Positions 22,693 through 33,553 of a DNA stretch of 64,000 bases are shown in pieces. Within the stretch, counting starts at the first letter, position 1, and each line of letters starts with the position of its first letter. The translations under genes were made by a program, and so were the position numbers. The notes below the pieces were generated by a model, which was not told the origin of the DNA, did no database searches, and saw only the letters and a list, made by a program, of their open reading frames with translations. The DNA comes from Leptodactylus fallax (Eukaryota; Chordata; Amphibia; Anura; Leptodactylidae): assembly GCA_947044405.1 (NCBI GenBank), contig CAMRHE010000012.1, positions 8,118,001-8,182,000 on the forward strand, read 5' to 3'.

Positions 22693-23912
22693 AATGGAGC
22701 TGATATAACACAGCTTGTGTGCTAAAAAAAAAGTGATGTACAAGCCATTAAAAAAGTAACAACTATTTTGCGCAAGTGAAAATTTTTGCAAAAAAAAAAA
22801 GACTTTTTGAGTTTTTCACCACTTTTCTGGCCCTGTCATTTTATCATCATTTAATTCAGTTTTATAGTGTTAATGAACCCAGAGATCTACATCAGCAAGT
22901 TCTGTTTAGGTGCATGGACTCCGGAAGACGCGACTAATTTATGTGCGCACCTCATAAATTAGGTGCAAAACTCCGGTAGGTGGAAAACATTGTTTTTGAT
23001 GAATAAGCCGTGACTCCTGTCATGTGGATCACCGTGTCGCCTTGTAACTCCTTCACTCATGTTAGTGAATGGAGTCGCACTGCAACCTGAGGGTCCCAAC
23101 GCGACTCCGTTCACTAATGTGTGAAAGAGTCCCAAGGCGACACGGCGATCTTTGGTTCCATGACGGAAGATGTAGTGTAGCCATAGCCTTATGCTAGGTT
23201 CACATCTGCGGCAAGCACTCTGTCATACAGGTCCGCCATGGGACCCGAATGACAGAGGCGGACTGTTAACATGGCGGTTACACACAGACACCGGCATACC
23301 CCATTATAATGAGGTCCGCCGGTGTCCGCCATATTCAAACTGAAAGTGACGGACAGAAAAGTCCTCAGCGGTTTCTGCAACTTAGGTATTGTCATGCTGG
23401 AGCCGTAGAGCAGGCACCAGCATATCAATACAATGGAATATTCGTTTTGGGGGGGGGGACTACAACTGTCAACAGATCCAGAGCATCTGGAGCTGTTGGG
23501 CGTTGTAGTTCTCAGAGGGGTCAGTGAAGCTGAAAGATTTGGGGGCAAAATAGGGGGGAAAGTTGTTTTGTGTGTGTGGTAACTTGTACTTACCTTCACA
23601 CTGTTGTTCTGGGCTCCTCTGCTGAATCCCGCCGCCGCGCACAGCGTTATGAGGTCATTGATGCGTGCAGCAATGCGCTGCAATTTGATTGGCTTCAGCA
23701 GCTGTCAATCAGGATGCAGGCTTCAGGAGGCGGGCCCATGACAGGGTAGGGACAGTCTCCCGCCGCTGCGCTCCGCCGGCCTGATCGGGCCCCTGACCAT
23801 CCAGATCGGGCCCCTGACCAATGAATTTACATTGGTAAAATGTAGAATAATAGTCGGGGCTTGGGGCCCACCGAGGGATTCACCGGTTCCCCGGTGGGCC
23901 AGTCCGACCCTG

Positions 23913-24149
23913 AATGTCTCCTTGTAGCCCCCATAATAGAATATCTCTCCTAATATGGTCCCCATAGTATAATGTCCTCCTTAATATGGTCCCCATTGCA
24001 TATTGTCCCCTTTATATGGCCCCCCGAGTATAACACCTCCTTAATGTGGATCCCACAGTTTAATGCCCACTTTATATGACCCTCACAGTATAATTCTCCC
24101 TTAATATGTCCCATGGTATAATTCCCCCTTAATATAGCCCCACAGTATA
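23913..24149. repeat. Degenerate 30-base minisatellite-like block
   Basis: Units of the form CTTAATATGGTCCCCATAGT with AATGTCC-type joins repeat about eight times with much divergence. It is the continuation of 18140-18235, and it resumes after Tc1-2 at 25975 (TGTCCCCCTATTGTGGCCCC). The unit resembles the reverse complement of the GGGGCCACTATGGGACATAAT unit at 46277-47525. Confidence 0.55.
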
Positions 24150-24515
24150 TACAATGGGGAAAAAAGTATTTAGTCAGCCACCAATTGTGCAAGTTCTCCC
24201 ACTTAAAAAGATGAGAGAGGTCTGTAAGTGACATCATAGGTAGACCTCAACTATGAGAAGCAAAATGAGAAAACAAATCCAGAAAATCACATTGTCTGAT
24301 TTTTTAAGAATTTATTTGCAAATTATGGTGGAAAATAAGTATTTGGTCACCTACAAACAAGCAAGATTTCTGGCTCTCACAGACCTGTAACTTCTTCTTT
24401 AAGAGGCTCCTCTGTCCTCCACTCATTACTTGTAGTAATGGCACCTGTTTGAAATTGTTATCAGTATAAAAGACACCTGTCCACAACCTCAAACAGTCAC
24501 ACTCCAAACTCCACT

Positions 24516-25757
24516 ATGGTGAAGACCAAAGAGCTGTGGAAGGATACCAGAAACAAAATTGTAGACATGCTCCAGGCTGGGAAGACTGAATTTGCAATAG
24601 GCAAGCAGCTTGGTGTGAAGAAATCAACTGTGGGAGCAATAATTAGAAAATGGAAGACATGCAAGACCAATGATAATCTCCCTCGATCAGGGGCTCCACG
24701 CAAGATCTCACCCCGTGGGGTCAAAATGATCACAAGAACGGTGAGCAAAAATCCCAGAACCACACGTGGGGACCTAGTGAATGACCTGCAGAAAGCTGGG
24801 ACTAACATAACAAAGGCTACCGTCAGTAACACACTACACCGCCAGGGACTCAGATCCTGCAGTGCCAGACGTGTCCCCCTGCTTAAGCTGGTACATATCC
24901 GGGCCCGTCTGAAGTTTGCTAGAGAGCATTTGGATGTTCCAGAAGAGTATTGGGAGAATGTCATATGGTCAAATGAAACCAAAGTAGAACTGTTTGGTAG
25001 AAACACAACTTGTCATGTTTGGAGGAGAGTGATTGCTGAGTTGCATCCAAAGAACACCATACCTACTGTGAAGCATGGGAGTGGCAACATCATGCTTTGG
25101 GGCTGTTTCTCTGCAAGGGGACCAGGATGACTGATCCATGTACATAAAAGAATGAATGGGGCCATGTATCGTGAGATTTTGAGTGTAAACCTCCTTCCAT
25201 CAGCAAGGCCATTGAAGATGAAACGTGGCTGGGTCTTTCAGCATGACAATGATCCCAAGCACTCTGACAGGGCAATGAAGGAGTGGCTTCGTAAGAAGCA
25301 TTTCAAGGTCCTGGAGTAGTATAATGTTGTACCGTGTTAGCCATTGAAAGTAGTGGAAGAGTGAAGAAATCAGGCGATACCTTTTAGAGGCTAACTGAGT
25401 ATATTTATAAGTAAGCTTTCAGGAGTACTGTCTGATGAAGGGAGCTAGTACTCCTGAAAGCTTACTTATAAATATACTCAGTTAGCCTCTAAAAGGTATC
25501 GCCTAATTTCTTCACTCTTCCACAAGGTCCTGGAGTGGCCTAGCCATTCTCCAGATCTCAACCCCATAGAAAACCTTTGGAGGGAGTTGAAAGTCCATGT
25601 TGCCCAGCGACAGCCCCAAAACATCACTGCTCTAGAGGAGATCTGCATGGAGGAATGGGCCAACATACCAGTAACAATGTGTGCCAACCTTGTGAAGACT
25701 TACAGAAAACGTTTGACCTCTGTCATAGCCAACAAAGGATATATAACAAAGTACTGA
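24516..25757 (+). pseudogene. Tc1 transposase pseudogene (Tc1-2)
   Basis: The DD34E transposase of the second Tc1 family, starting at the ATG at 24516 ([15 protein letters not shown]). Order: N-terminal helix-turn-helix with [13 protein letters not shown], second helix-turn-helix with [12 protein letters not shown], then the catalytic domain. The first catalytic Asp is changed: WSNETK instead of the WSDET seen in the copy at 42804. An in-frame TGA follows ARGPG (25128-25130). The second Asp is in FQHDNDPKH and the Glu in [11 protein letters not shown]. Between these two the coding sequence is split by a foldback insert (25318-25522). It ends YITKY and TGA (25755-25757). It is dead by at least three lesions. 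Confidence 0.92.
25318..25522. mobile_element. Foldback insert 1 with 14-bp TSD, inside Tc1-2
   Basis: 205 bases between two copies of CAAGGTCCTGGAGT (25304-25317 and 25523-25536). After a unique 5' part (AGTATAATGTTGTACCGTG) come two long inverted arms: 25353-25429 and 25447-25523, 77 bases each, nearly perfect. The loop holds CTGATGA. A 14-bp target duplication fits retroposition rather than a cut-and-paste element. Fragments of this kind, ending in an inverted copy of themselves, are known for Penelope-like elements; that assignment is inference. Confidence 0.75.
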
Positions 25758-26010
25758 GATGAACTTTTGTTATTGACCAAATACTTATTTTCCACCATAA
25801 TTTGCAAATAAATTCTTTAAAAATCAGACAATGTGATTTTCTGGATTTGTTTTCTCATTTTGTCTCTCATAGTTGAGGTCTACCTATGATGTCAATTACA
25901 GGCCTCTCTCATCTTTTTAAGTGGGAGAACTTGCACAATTGGTGGCTGACTAAATACTTTTTTTCCCCACTGTATGTCCCCCTATTGTGGCCCCTACACT
26001 ATAATGCACA

Positions 26011-28059
26011 AAAGAAAAATAAATAAATTTCACTTTGCCCTGTTATCCTGCAATCTTCTGGCACCTTGGGAGCAGCAGGTGTGATGTACAGGGGTGTAAC
26101 TTGAGGGGGTACAGAGGGTGCAATCGCAACCAGGCCCAGGAGCTTTAGGGGGCCATAAGCACTGGCATAACTTAAATAGTTCACAGTGGTCCCATCTACC
26201 ACTGGGTTCAAAAGCCTGGGGGTCTATAAGTCACCCTCACCACATGAAGGCTGATTAAACTCCTTTGATCACCTTTCTGAATCCCTGTGATCACTGGCAG
26301 TCTGCACATTGTAAATGTATTACCCCTGTCCTCTGGTAAACTGGATGTATGTATATGTAAAAAGAACTTATAAATTTCCTTACTCTTCTGGCTGCTACTT
26401 AAATAAAAAGGACATACTGTATACAGTACAAACATCTAGCATACATACCTGCATTTTTAATATTAATCAAAGGTCGAAACAATACTCACACAGCTTGTAT
26501 CCATCATGTAACATGTCCATCAGCCATTTAATATGGACTATATCACTAATAGAGGAGGGTGAACCTTGTGAGATTTGCTTCTTGAATATTTGTGAGGTTC
26601 ACCCTTCAGTTTTGGGCCGACCTTGTTTGGGCTGAACCAAAGTGAACAAGTGTCATAAATATACTGTGGGGTCTCTTCATTCCCCAGAGTGTAATAATCA
26701 GAAAAATAATAATTATAATAATAATAATTAACTGCCCAACTTCCATCACTACTCTTGGGCTCTCTTGCGGCATTCAGCACTCCATCGTGGTTGTCTTCAG
26801 TCATCATCTGGCCCCTTGAGTGACATCATGGGCCCTGGAGAACTTCTGAGGCCCGTCATTGGGTGACTGCTGAGACCCAATCACAAACCTCAGTAGTAGC
26901 CTGGGACCTATAACATTAGAAAAGACTGGACGATGACTGAAGATGACCAAAATGGGGTGATGGAGACACCATGAGTGAGCCCATCAGAGGTGAGGGAAGG
27001 TATTTTTTTGCCACTCCCCTGGGTCTCTGCCTAATGTGATTCTCCTCCCCCCAAATCATTCTTATACTCTGGGGTCTCTTCAGATTGTAGCACCAACTGG
27101 AGCCACAGGCAACTGGTACAGTCATACCTAAAGTTAATTTATATTCTAGCAGATAACTGTGACCCCATAGAATTCTGGGTCAATAGGTTAGAGCAGTAGG
27201 AGAATCTTGTCTTATCTAGTCCAGCCTCAAAGTGTAATGGCCAAGAAGGTGTTCAGTGCTGCCAGTAGTGTTCTAACGCCTAAAAGGACGAAATTGTACT
27301 TTTAGGATAAAAGGTAGTGTGAAAAAAAATTACTCTTTGTCAAAATGAATGAGGCGTGGATCTGTGAGGATTTTCAAACACCTCCGGCTGATGTCTCTGA
27401 ATAGTGGTGCCACCGTCTCCCTTAATCATCATGTTACATTTACTGTACTGTACTGCTGATGCTGCCTGCTATTCCTAAATAGCTACCATCAATGCCACCA
27501 CTCAGCCAGACATGTCCTGCGGCCCACTCCATCATATTATGCCCTGCTGCACTACCACACATGTTGCCACAGCTACCACCACTGCTCCCACTCAGTCAGA
27601 AATGTCCTGCTATCTGGTTCATCATATTATACCCTGCTGGACTGCTACACATATTGACACAGCTACCACTACTGCTACCACCAAGACATGTCCTTTAAAT
27701 AGGTAAAAATGCTTAAAAGCGAGTGGCAGCACAGTGTATGGTTAAACTCAGAGTTTGTATCATCTGCTTACCATCTTTTTTTCCATAGACATATGTGTCA
27801 CTTTGACATAACCTTGGCTGTGATTGCCTTAGAGAAGTAAAACATGGATAGATAGGTTACTAGGAGACATGACAGTGAAATAAACAATCAGGTAAGCAAG
27901 TGTGAGAGAGTGAGAGTCTGCACTGACTAAAATGTGCATTGTCTTAAGTGTGACTTTGATTAAGAAACTTTACAATAAGGGCATCTAGCAGGTAAATATC
28001 TTCTTGCTTTATTTTGTTTTGCTGTACATTAGGATGAATTATATTGACGTCAATGCAAG
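26011..28059. other. Non-coding stretch with frog repeats
   Basis: No gene is seen. CAGGGGTGTAACTTGAGGG at 26091 is the end of a hAT-type repeat resembling element B (32742). About 26545-27115 is a repeat of the group with GGTGAACCTT, GACCCAATCACA, GAGGTGAGGGAAGG and TACTCTGGGGTCTCTTCAG modules, also seen at 33298, 40640, 46142 and 56170. An (AAT)n-rich patch lies at 26701-26730. The remainder looks unique. Confidence 0.5.
27487..27692. repeat. 90-base tandem repeat, about 2.2 copies
   Basis: The units begin near CTCAGCCAGACATGTCCTG (27501) and CTCAGTCAGAAATGTCCTG (27591), with a partial third start near 27680. The units contain CATCATATTATRCCCTGCTG and ACAGCTACCACC. It is open in several frames, but the variation is not coding-like. 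Confidence 0.75.
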
Positions 28060-28597
28060 TTGGTGCACATCTTGAGCAATATATGCTTTCCTGGAACAGC
28101 TATTTGAGAGGGTATATTGTTGTGTAGAGTGTAAGAAAATTGCTCACCTGGAAGCCCAGATTCTGGATCTAAATGAAAAACTCTCAACGTAATTGACAAC
28201 AGGGAGAGGAGTTTGCTGCTCACTGAGCAGACCCTCACTGGGGCAGATGGGGATAGAGACGGAAACGGAAACATGGAGGTCCAATAAGTTTGTCAAGTTG
28301 GTGGATGAGTGGGACATCCTCATGAGTAGCACAACTGCAGCAGGGCAGTTCCTCTATCATCAAGAGTAATGTCTGCTCCAGTAAGAAGCGAAATAGGAGC
28401 ATTGGAAAGGCCAGACATGTTCTGGTAATGGGTAACTCAATTATCATACAAATAGGGCAATCTGTCACAAAGATCAGGAATACTGAACAGTTTGTTGTCT
28501 TCCGGGAGCTTGGATTCTGCATTTCGCAGATTGGGCTGAAAAGTGACTGGGAGAGGCTGATGAAGACCCAGCGGTCATGATGCACATTTGCACTAAT

Positions 28598-29082
28598 TAA
28601 ATGCAAAAAAGGGCTAATAGCTAAGCATGAAAAACTCTGTAGATCATGTAAAACCATAGAACACCAAAATAACATGACCACAAAAAATAATAATAAAATA
28701 ATATCATTTTATTAACATAAATAATGAAACAAACATATATGGGGAGATAAATAATGAAGGTACACCACAATAACGATAGGGAGGGAAATGGGGGCCACAA
28801 TAATAATAAATAGAGGATATACACCGCTGGTACAAATAAATATGTATAAGGATGGTTGAAAACAACCTATATAGCACTATATATGCATAAACATACCACA
28901 AACAGTATAATAGCCCAAAGAAATCTAGTAAATACTAGAAAAATGGAAATAGATATAAATATAATAAGCCACCATTATAACCTCACCTAGGGGTGGAGTG
29001 TGACTAGGTGAGGTTATAATGGTGGCTTATTATGTTTATTTATCGTTTTTATGGTGTACCTTCATTATTTATCTCCCCATAT
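28598..29082. mobile_element. Foldback insert 2 with 14-bp TSD, inside CR1
   Basis: 485 bases between two copies of ACATTTGCACTAAT (28584-28597 and 29083-29096). The last 80 bases (29003-29082) are an inverted copy of two separate inner blocks: ATATGGGGAGATAAATAATG near 28736-28767 and ATAAGCCACCATTATAACCT near 28963-28990. The 5' unique part starts AAATGCAAAAAAGGGCTAAT and resembles the repeat at 59752-60235. The architecture matches insert 1, with a retroposon-sized target duplication. Confidence 0.72.
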
Positions 29083-29571
29083 ACATTTGCACTAATGACA
29101 AAGTTAGAGGTAGATGGGAGGACTTCAAAAATGATTTTAGGGACTTTTGCAGAAAGCTTAAGGGTAAGGACCTCAAAGGTAGTATTTTCTGAAATACTAC
29201 CTATTCCACGGGCCACACAGGAAAGGTAGAGGGAGATTAGGGAGGTAAACAAGTGGCTCATGAGTTAGTGTAGGAAGGAGGGGTTTGGGTACATGGAGAA
29301 CTGGGCCAACTTCTGTATTGGCTACAGGTTCTTCAGTAAAGATGGGCTGCATCACAATGGAGAGGGTGTAGCTGTGTGAGGAGAAGATGACTAAACGTTT
29401 GGAGGAATATTTAAACTAGTGACTGGGGGGAGGGCATAAATGGTATAGAAGGGAAGAATAGCGTAGATAGTAACAGGGGGATAAGCAAGGAAACTGGGGT
29501 GGAGCAGAGGAAGGGGTCAGAACAGTTAGTAATAAAATAAAGAATAGGGAGAAAGTAAGACAACTTATGTA

Positions 29572-30270
29572 TACTAATGCCTGGAGTCTCAACAAACAAG
29601 ATTGAGGAATTAGAAGCAATAATGGAAGAGGGATATTGTGGGAATAAGCAAGACATGGCTGGATGACCGCTACCTCTGGGCTGCATAAATACAGGGGTAC
29701 AGTCTATTCAGAAAACACTAGATAAATAAGACAGGGGAAGGAGTTTGCTTATGTATAAAATCCTGCCTATGTACTGTGAGTCCCTATGGGTGGGAATAAG
29801 GGGAGAGAAAAATAAAAATAAAATACTAATAGGGGTCTGTTATAAGTCTACAAGTATAATAGAGGAAGGGGAACAGGTACTAATGGAACAAATAGAGGAG
29901 TCAGCTAAAAATAATGAGGTGATTATGGGGTACTTGAACTACCCCAATATACATTAGGAAACAGAAACTTGCAAGTTCATCAAAAGTAATACGTTTTTGG
30001 CAATAATTAAAGCTAATTACCTTTCCGAACTAGTTCAGGATCCAACACGAGAGGGGGTACGTCTAGACCTAATTTTAACCAACAGACCTGACATAATATC
30101 AAAAGTAGATGTTGGAGGTCATGTGGGTAGTAGTGACCTTAACATAATACATTTTCAAGTATCCTTTAATAAGATATTTACTGGGGGGGGGGGTATAAAA
30201 GCACTAAACTTCAGGAAGAATTTTCATCAGCTAAGGGTTGACCTTAGGGCCATAAACTGGTAACAAAAGT
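29572..30270 (+). pseudogene. CR1 ORF2, endonuclease part
   Basis: The apurinic-type endonuclease nicks target DNA for target-primed reverse transcription. Landmarks in order: YTNAWSLNK (29573), SLWVGIRGE (29790), VCYKST and VIMGYLNYPNIH (29840-29957; consensus is DFNYP, so the Asp of this motif is lost), then LVQDPTREGVRLDLILTNR (30030-30090) and GSSDLNIIHFQV. Stops separate these pieces, and 29745-29957 and 29997-30263 are the longest clean frames. The assignment rests on this motif series, which is typical of vertebrate CR1. Confidence 0.85.
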
Positions 30271-30359
30271 ACACAGGCTAAAAGGGACATTTTAAAAAGC
30301 ATCTTAAATACGTCCTATGAAAGATATATTCCATAATGGAATAAAAGGTAGGAATAAAA

Positions 30360-31498
30360 AAAAACCATTCTGATTAAATAAAAGTGTGAGGGGAACAATA
30401 AATGATAAAAATAAAGCTTTTAAACCATTAAAACAGGAAGGAAGTGATGGAGCATTGAATAATTATAAGGATGATAAGATATGTAAAAAACAGATAAAGG
30501 CTGCAAAGATTGAGATAGAGAGGTTTATAGCCAGGGAAAGTAAAAATAACCCCAAAATATTCTTCAATTACATGAATAACAAGAAACTTAAAACTGACAC
30601 GGTGGGTCCTTTACAAAATAATCTGGGAGTAATGATGGAGGAGGATGAGGAGGATGCCTTCTTCACTACTGTTTTTACACGGTTAATGCAATAACTGTGG
30701 ACATGTCTAGAGATAAGGTAAATTCTACATTAAATGTCATCTGCTTAACCTAGGAAAAAGTGTAGAGGCATCTTAAAAACACTAATATAAACAAATCACT
30801 GGATCTTGAAGGTATTCACCCCCGGGTTCTTAAGGAATCAAATATGGTTAGATACAGACCACTGTATCCATTATTTCAGAAACAGGATATGTCCCACAAG
30901 AGTGGTGCATAGCAAATGTTGTGCCAATATACAAAAAAGGGTCAAAAAGTGATCCCAGAAATTATAGCCAGTAAGTCTAACTTCAGTCGTTGGTAAAATA
31001 TTTGAAGGGTTTCTAAGAGATGCTATCCTGGAGTATCTCAATGAAAATAACCTTATAACACCCAATCAGCATAGGTTTATGGCTATGTGGTCCTGTCAAA
31101 CTAATCTGATCAGCTTCTATGGAGAGGTCAGTTCTAGACTTGACATTGGTAATGTAGTATTTGGACTTTTCAAAGGCTTTTGACACTGTACCACATAAAA
31201 GGTTGGTATACAAAATAAGAATTTGTGAGTCATATTCATAAATAATTGGGACTGGGGGAAAACATGCATTTGGGTTCACAACTGGCAAAATGGTAGGAAA
31301 CAGAAGGTGCTTGTTAATGGGAAATACTCAGACTTGGTTATAGTTCCCAGTGGGCTACCAGAAGGTTTACAAAGCAGAGTTTCCATATTTGCAAATGATA
31401 CTAATGAAATGAAACTCTGTAAAGTAATCAAAACTGAGGAGGATAGTAGAATATTACAGGGGGATCTAGGGAAGCTGGAATCATGGACAATGCATTAG
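30360..31498 (+). pseudogene. CR1 ORF2, linker and reverse transcriptase part
   Basis: The frame 30386-30694 is the CR1 linker with KAAKIEIERFIARESKNNP and FFNYMNNKK. The reverse transcriptase follows in several frames: a LDLEGIHPRVLKE segment (30800), FSKAFDTVPHKRL (31165), then LPEGL directly followed by FANDTNEMKLCKVIK (31385-31430). The usual active-site box is FADDT or YADDT, so one catalytic Asp is Asn here. A stretch normally present between the Gly-Leu-Pro motif and the box is deleted. It is non-functional. Confidence 0.85.
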
Positions 31499-32741
31499 CA
31501 TTGCAATACACTGAATTAGTGATCAGATCCCCTGGGGAATTAATGACAGGGACAGGGAATTAAAAATTCTAATCAATCCTCTTTCCCTAGAATACATATA
31601 AAAGTAAAAACAATACAGTGAAACACATACACATTAGTTATCCCTGTGTCTGAAAGCGCCCGTTCTACAAACTTATAAAAATATTTTTCCAATATGGTGA
31701 ATGATGTAGCGGGAAAAAGAATCAAAAGTGCCGAACTGCGTTTTTTTGCTGTTTCGCCTCTGATAAAAATTTGAATAAAAAGTGATCAAAGCAATACACA
31801 TTCCCCAAAATGGTATAACTAAAAAGTAAACCTGGCCCTGCAAAAAAATACTCCCTGTGCATTCCCTTACACGGAAATATAAAAAAAGTTATGGGTGTCA
31901 GAATATGGCGACTTTAAGAAAATTTTTTTTTTGCAAAGTTTTGGATTTTTTAAGGTGTTAAAATGTAAATAAAACTATATAAATTTGGTATCCCTGTAAT
32001 CGTACCAAAATTTAGAATTTAGATGACATGTCATTTTGGCTGCACAGTGGACGTCTGTGTCCCAAAAATGTCTCAAAAATGCAGTTTATCTCCAATTCCA
32101 TCCCAATCTGAAGTTTTTATTCAACTTCCCAGTTCATTGTGCTGAATAATAAATTGTACCATTATAAATAACAATTTGTCTCACAAACATTAAACCTTCA
32201 TATGGCTCTGTGAACAAAAAAATAAAAAAGTTATGGGGTTTGGAAGGTGAGGAGTCAAAAACGAAAATCAAGAAATGCCTCCGGCAGGAAGGGGTTAGTT
32301 CTTTCTGACCTGACAGTCTCTTTTATGCTGTCCATGTACTGGAGTGCATTTGCACCCTTTTTTGCCCCTCTTTAAAAAGACGCAAGTCGTAAATACAGCG
32401 TGAAAAGAATCTCACTTTAGGCCATGCCTCCTTTTCTCAACAAAAGTGTCGAGGGCAGCATAACATCTGGAAAAAACTTCATTAATGAAGCAAAAGCTTC
32501 ATAAATGAAGCACAGGGCAGAAAGAGGCCACAAAATGTTCAATTTATGTCAAAAAAAGTGTGCAAGTAGCTTAGTAAATGTGCCCCATTTATTTAAATAT
32601 TGGGGGAAAAGATACATAATGAAAAAAAAAGAAATCTTATGCTTTTAGGGAACCTTTGCTGAGTGCCACTTCTTCCTATTCAATGTACACAGCTGAGGCC
32701 AGCCATTGGTTGCAGTAATGATATGCCATCAATGTGATGTC
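31499..32741. other. Non-coding stretch with a TTAACCCCTT-type repeat copy
   Basis: 31670-32300 is a copy of the repeat at 19430 (GTAGCGGGAAAAAGAATC, AAAAAGTGATCAAAG, AATATGGCGAC, ending GGAAGGGGTTAG). 32310-32590 resembles another frog repeat ending TTAGTAAATGTGCCCC. No gene is present. Confidence 0.6.
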
Positions 32742-32879
32742 CAGTGGCGTAACTAGGAATGGCTGGGCCCAAGGCGAACATTTGACATGGGCCCCCCCCC
32801 CCGCTGAACCACCACCCCCGACCCCCTCCCCCCGGACCGCCCCCTCCAATCCCCCCCCCCCCAAAAAAACGCATTCCTG

Positions 32880-33275
32880 CGCACACTATTATGTGCCATA
32901 GCGGCCCCTGCACACAGTATCATGCCCCATAGTGGCCCCTGCACACAGTATCATGTCCCATAGTGGCCCCTGCACACAGTATCATGCCCCATAGTGGCCC
33001 CTGCATACAGTATCATGTCCCATAGTGGCCCCTGCACACAATATCATGTCCCATAGTGGCCCCTGCACACAGTATTATGTCCCATAGTGGCCCCTGCCCC
33101 CAGTATCATGTCCCATAGTGGCCCCTGCACACAGTATTATTCCCCATAGTGGCCCCTGCACACAGTATTATATCCCATAGTGGCCCCTGCACACAGTATT
33201 ATTCCCCATAGTGGCCCCTGCACACAGTATTTTGCCCCATAGTGGCCCCTGCACACACTATTATATGTCCCATTG
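32880..33275. repeat. 31-base minisatellite, about 13 copies
   Basis: Units of about 31 bases, GCACACAGTATCATGYCCCA followed by TAGTGGCCCCT. They are the reverse complement of the unit at 46277-47525 in hAT element C and are related to 59489-59748. It is not coding, although open in several frames. Confidence 0.9.
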
Positions 33276-33297
33276 TGGACCACCCATGAACAATTAT

Positions 33298-33336
33298 TAT
33301 ACTCTGGGGTCTTTTCAGACCCCAGAGTATAATGAT
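33298..33336. repeat. Palindromic module TATACTCTGGGGTCT...AGACCCCAGAGTATA
   Basis: A near-perfect inverted repeat with arms TATACTCTGGGGTCT and AGACCCCAGAGTATA and a TTTTC loop. Versions recur at 46145-46183 and 56664-56700, with half or decayed copies at 26668, 27060, 36386 and 41021. It is a shared building block of several frog repeats here. Confidence 0.75.
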
Positions 33337-33553
33337 CGGAGACACAGGGGAGGATACAAGCATAAAAAAACAACGTTGCTTACCTGTTCCTCGCTCTGGT
33401 GCATGCCCGTGCGTTACTCCGGCCTTCTTCAATGTTGGACCAGGCCTGCGTCACGTGGACGTCACCAAACAGGCCCGAAGCCTGGAGAAGCGCAGGAGAG
33501 GTAAGTACATTGTTTTTTATGTTCCCTCACCTCCCTGGGCCTCCGATTACACC

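Larger units (their letters stand above)
18236..23912. mobile_element. hAT-type composite element A, 5.7 kb, with 8-bp TSD
   Basis: The ends are inverted: CAGTGTCGGACTGG at the left, and CAGGGTCGGACTGG when the right end is read on the minus strand. It is flanked by an exact 8-bp duplication AATGTCTC (18228-18235 and 23913-23920), the size used by hAT elements. No hAT transposase is visible inside. A partial inner start of the same kind (GTTCGGACTGGGGTGCCTAG) lies at 19325. The interior is packed with other frog repeats, so the present length reflects nested insertions. Confidence 0.8.
24152..25972 (+). mobile_element. Tc1/mariner element, copy Tc1-2 (interrupted)
   Basis: Flanked by TA (24150-24151 and 25973-25974). 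The terminal inverted repeats read CAATGGGGAAAAAAGTATTT at the left and the complement ...CCCCACTG at the right, about 200 bases each. These ends are of a type common in fish and frogs, and the same family occurs at 42804 and 59296. The element is 1.6 kb once the 205-base insert at 25318-25522 and its duplicated target are removed. It lies inside the degenerate minisatellite block. Confidence 0.93.
28060..31498 (+). mobile_element. CR1-type LINE, decayed, 3' end missing
   Basis: A non-LTR retrotransposon on the plus strand. ORF1 traces come first (coiled-coil-like IAHLEAQILDLNEKLS near 28150; an esterase-like VLVMGNSI near 28415). ORF2 follows with endonuclease, linker and reverse transcriptase. 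It is broken by many stops and by a 485-base foldback insert (28598-29082). The 5' two thirds are kept while the 3' end is absent after about 31498. This is the reverse of ordinary LINE 5' truncation and suggests later deletion. Confidence 0.85.

Noticed and set aside
32676..32944. Gly-rich minus-strand frames
   Set aside because: They result from poly-C runs (32792-32865) at the start of hAT element B. Low complexity, no domain.
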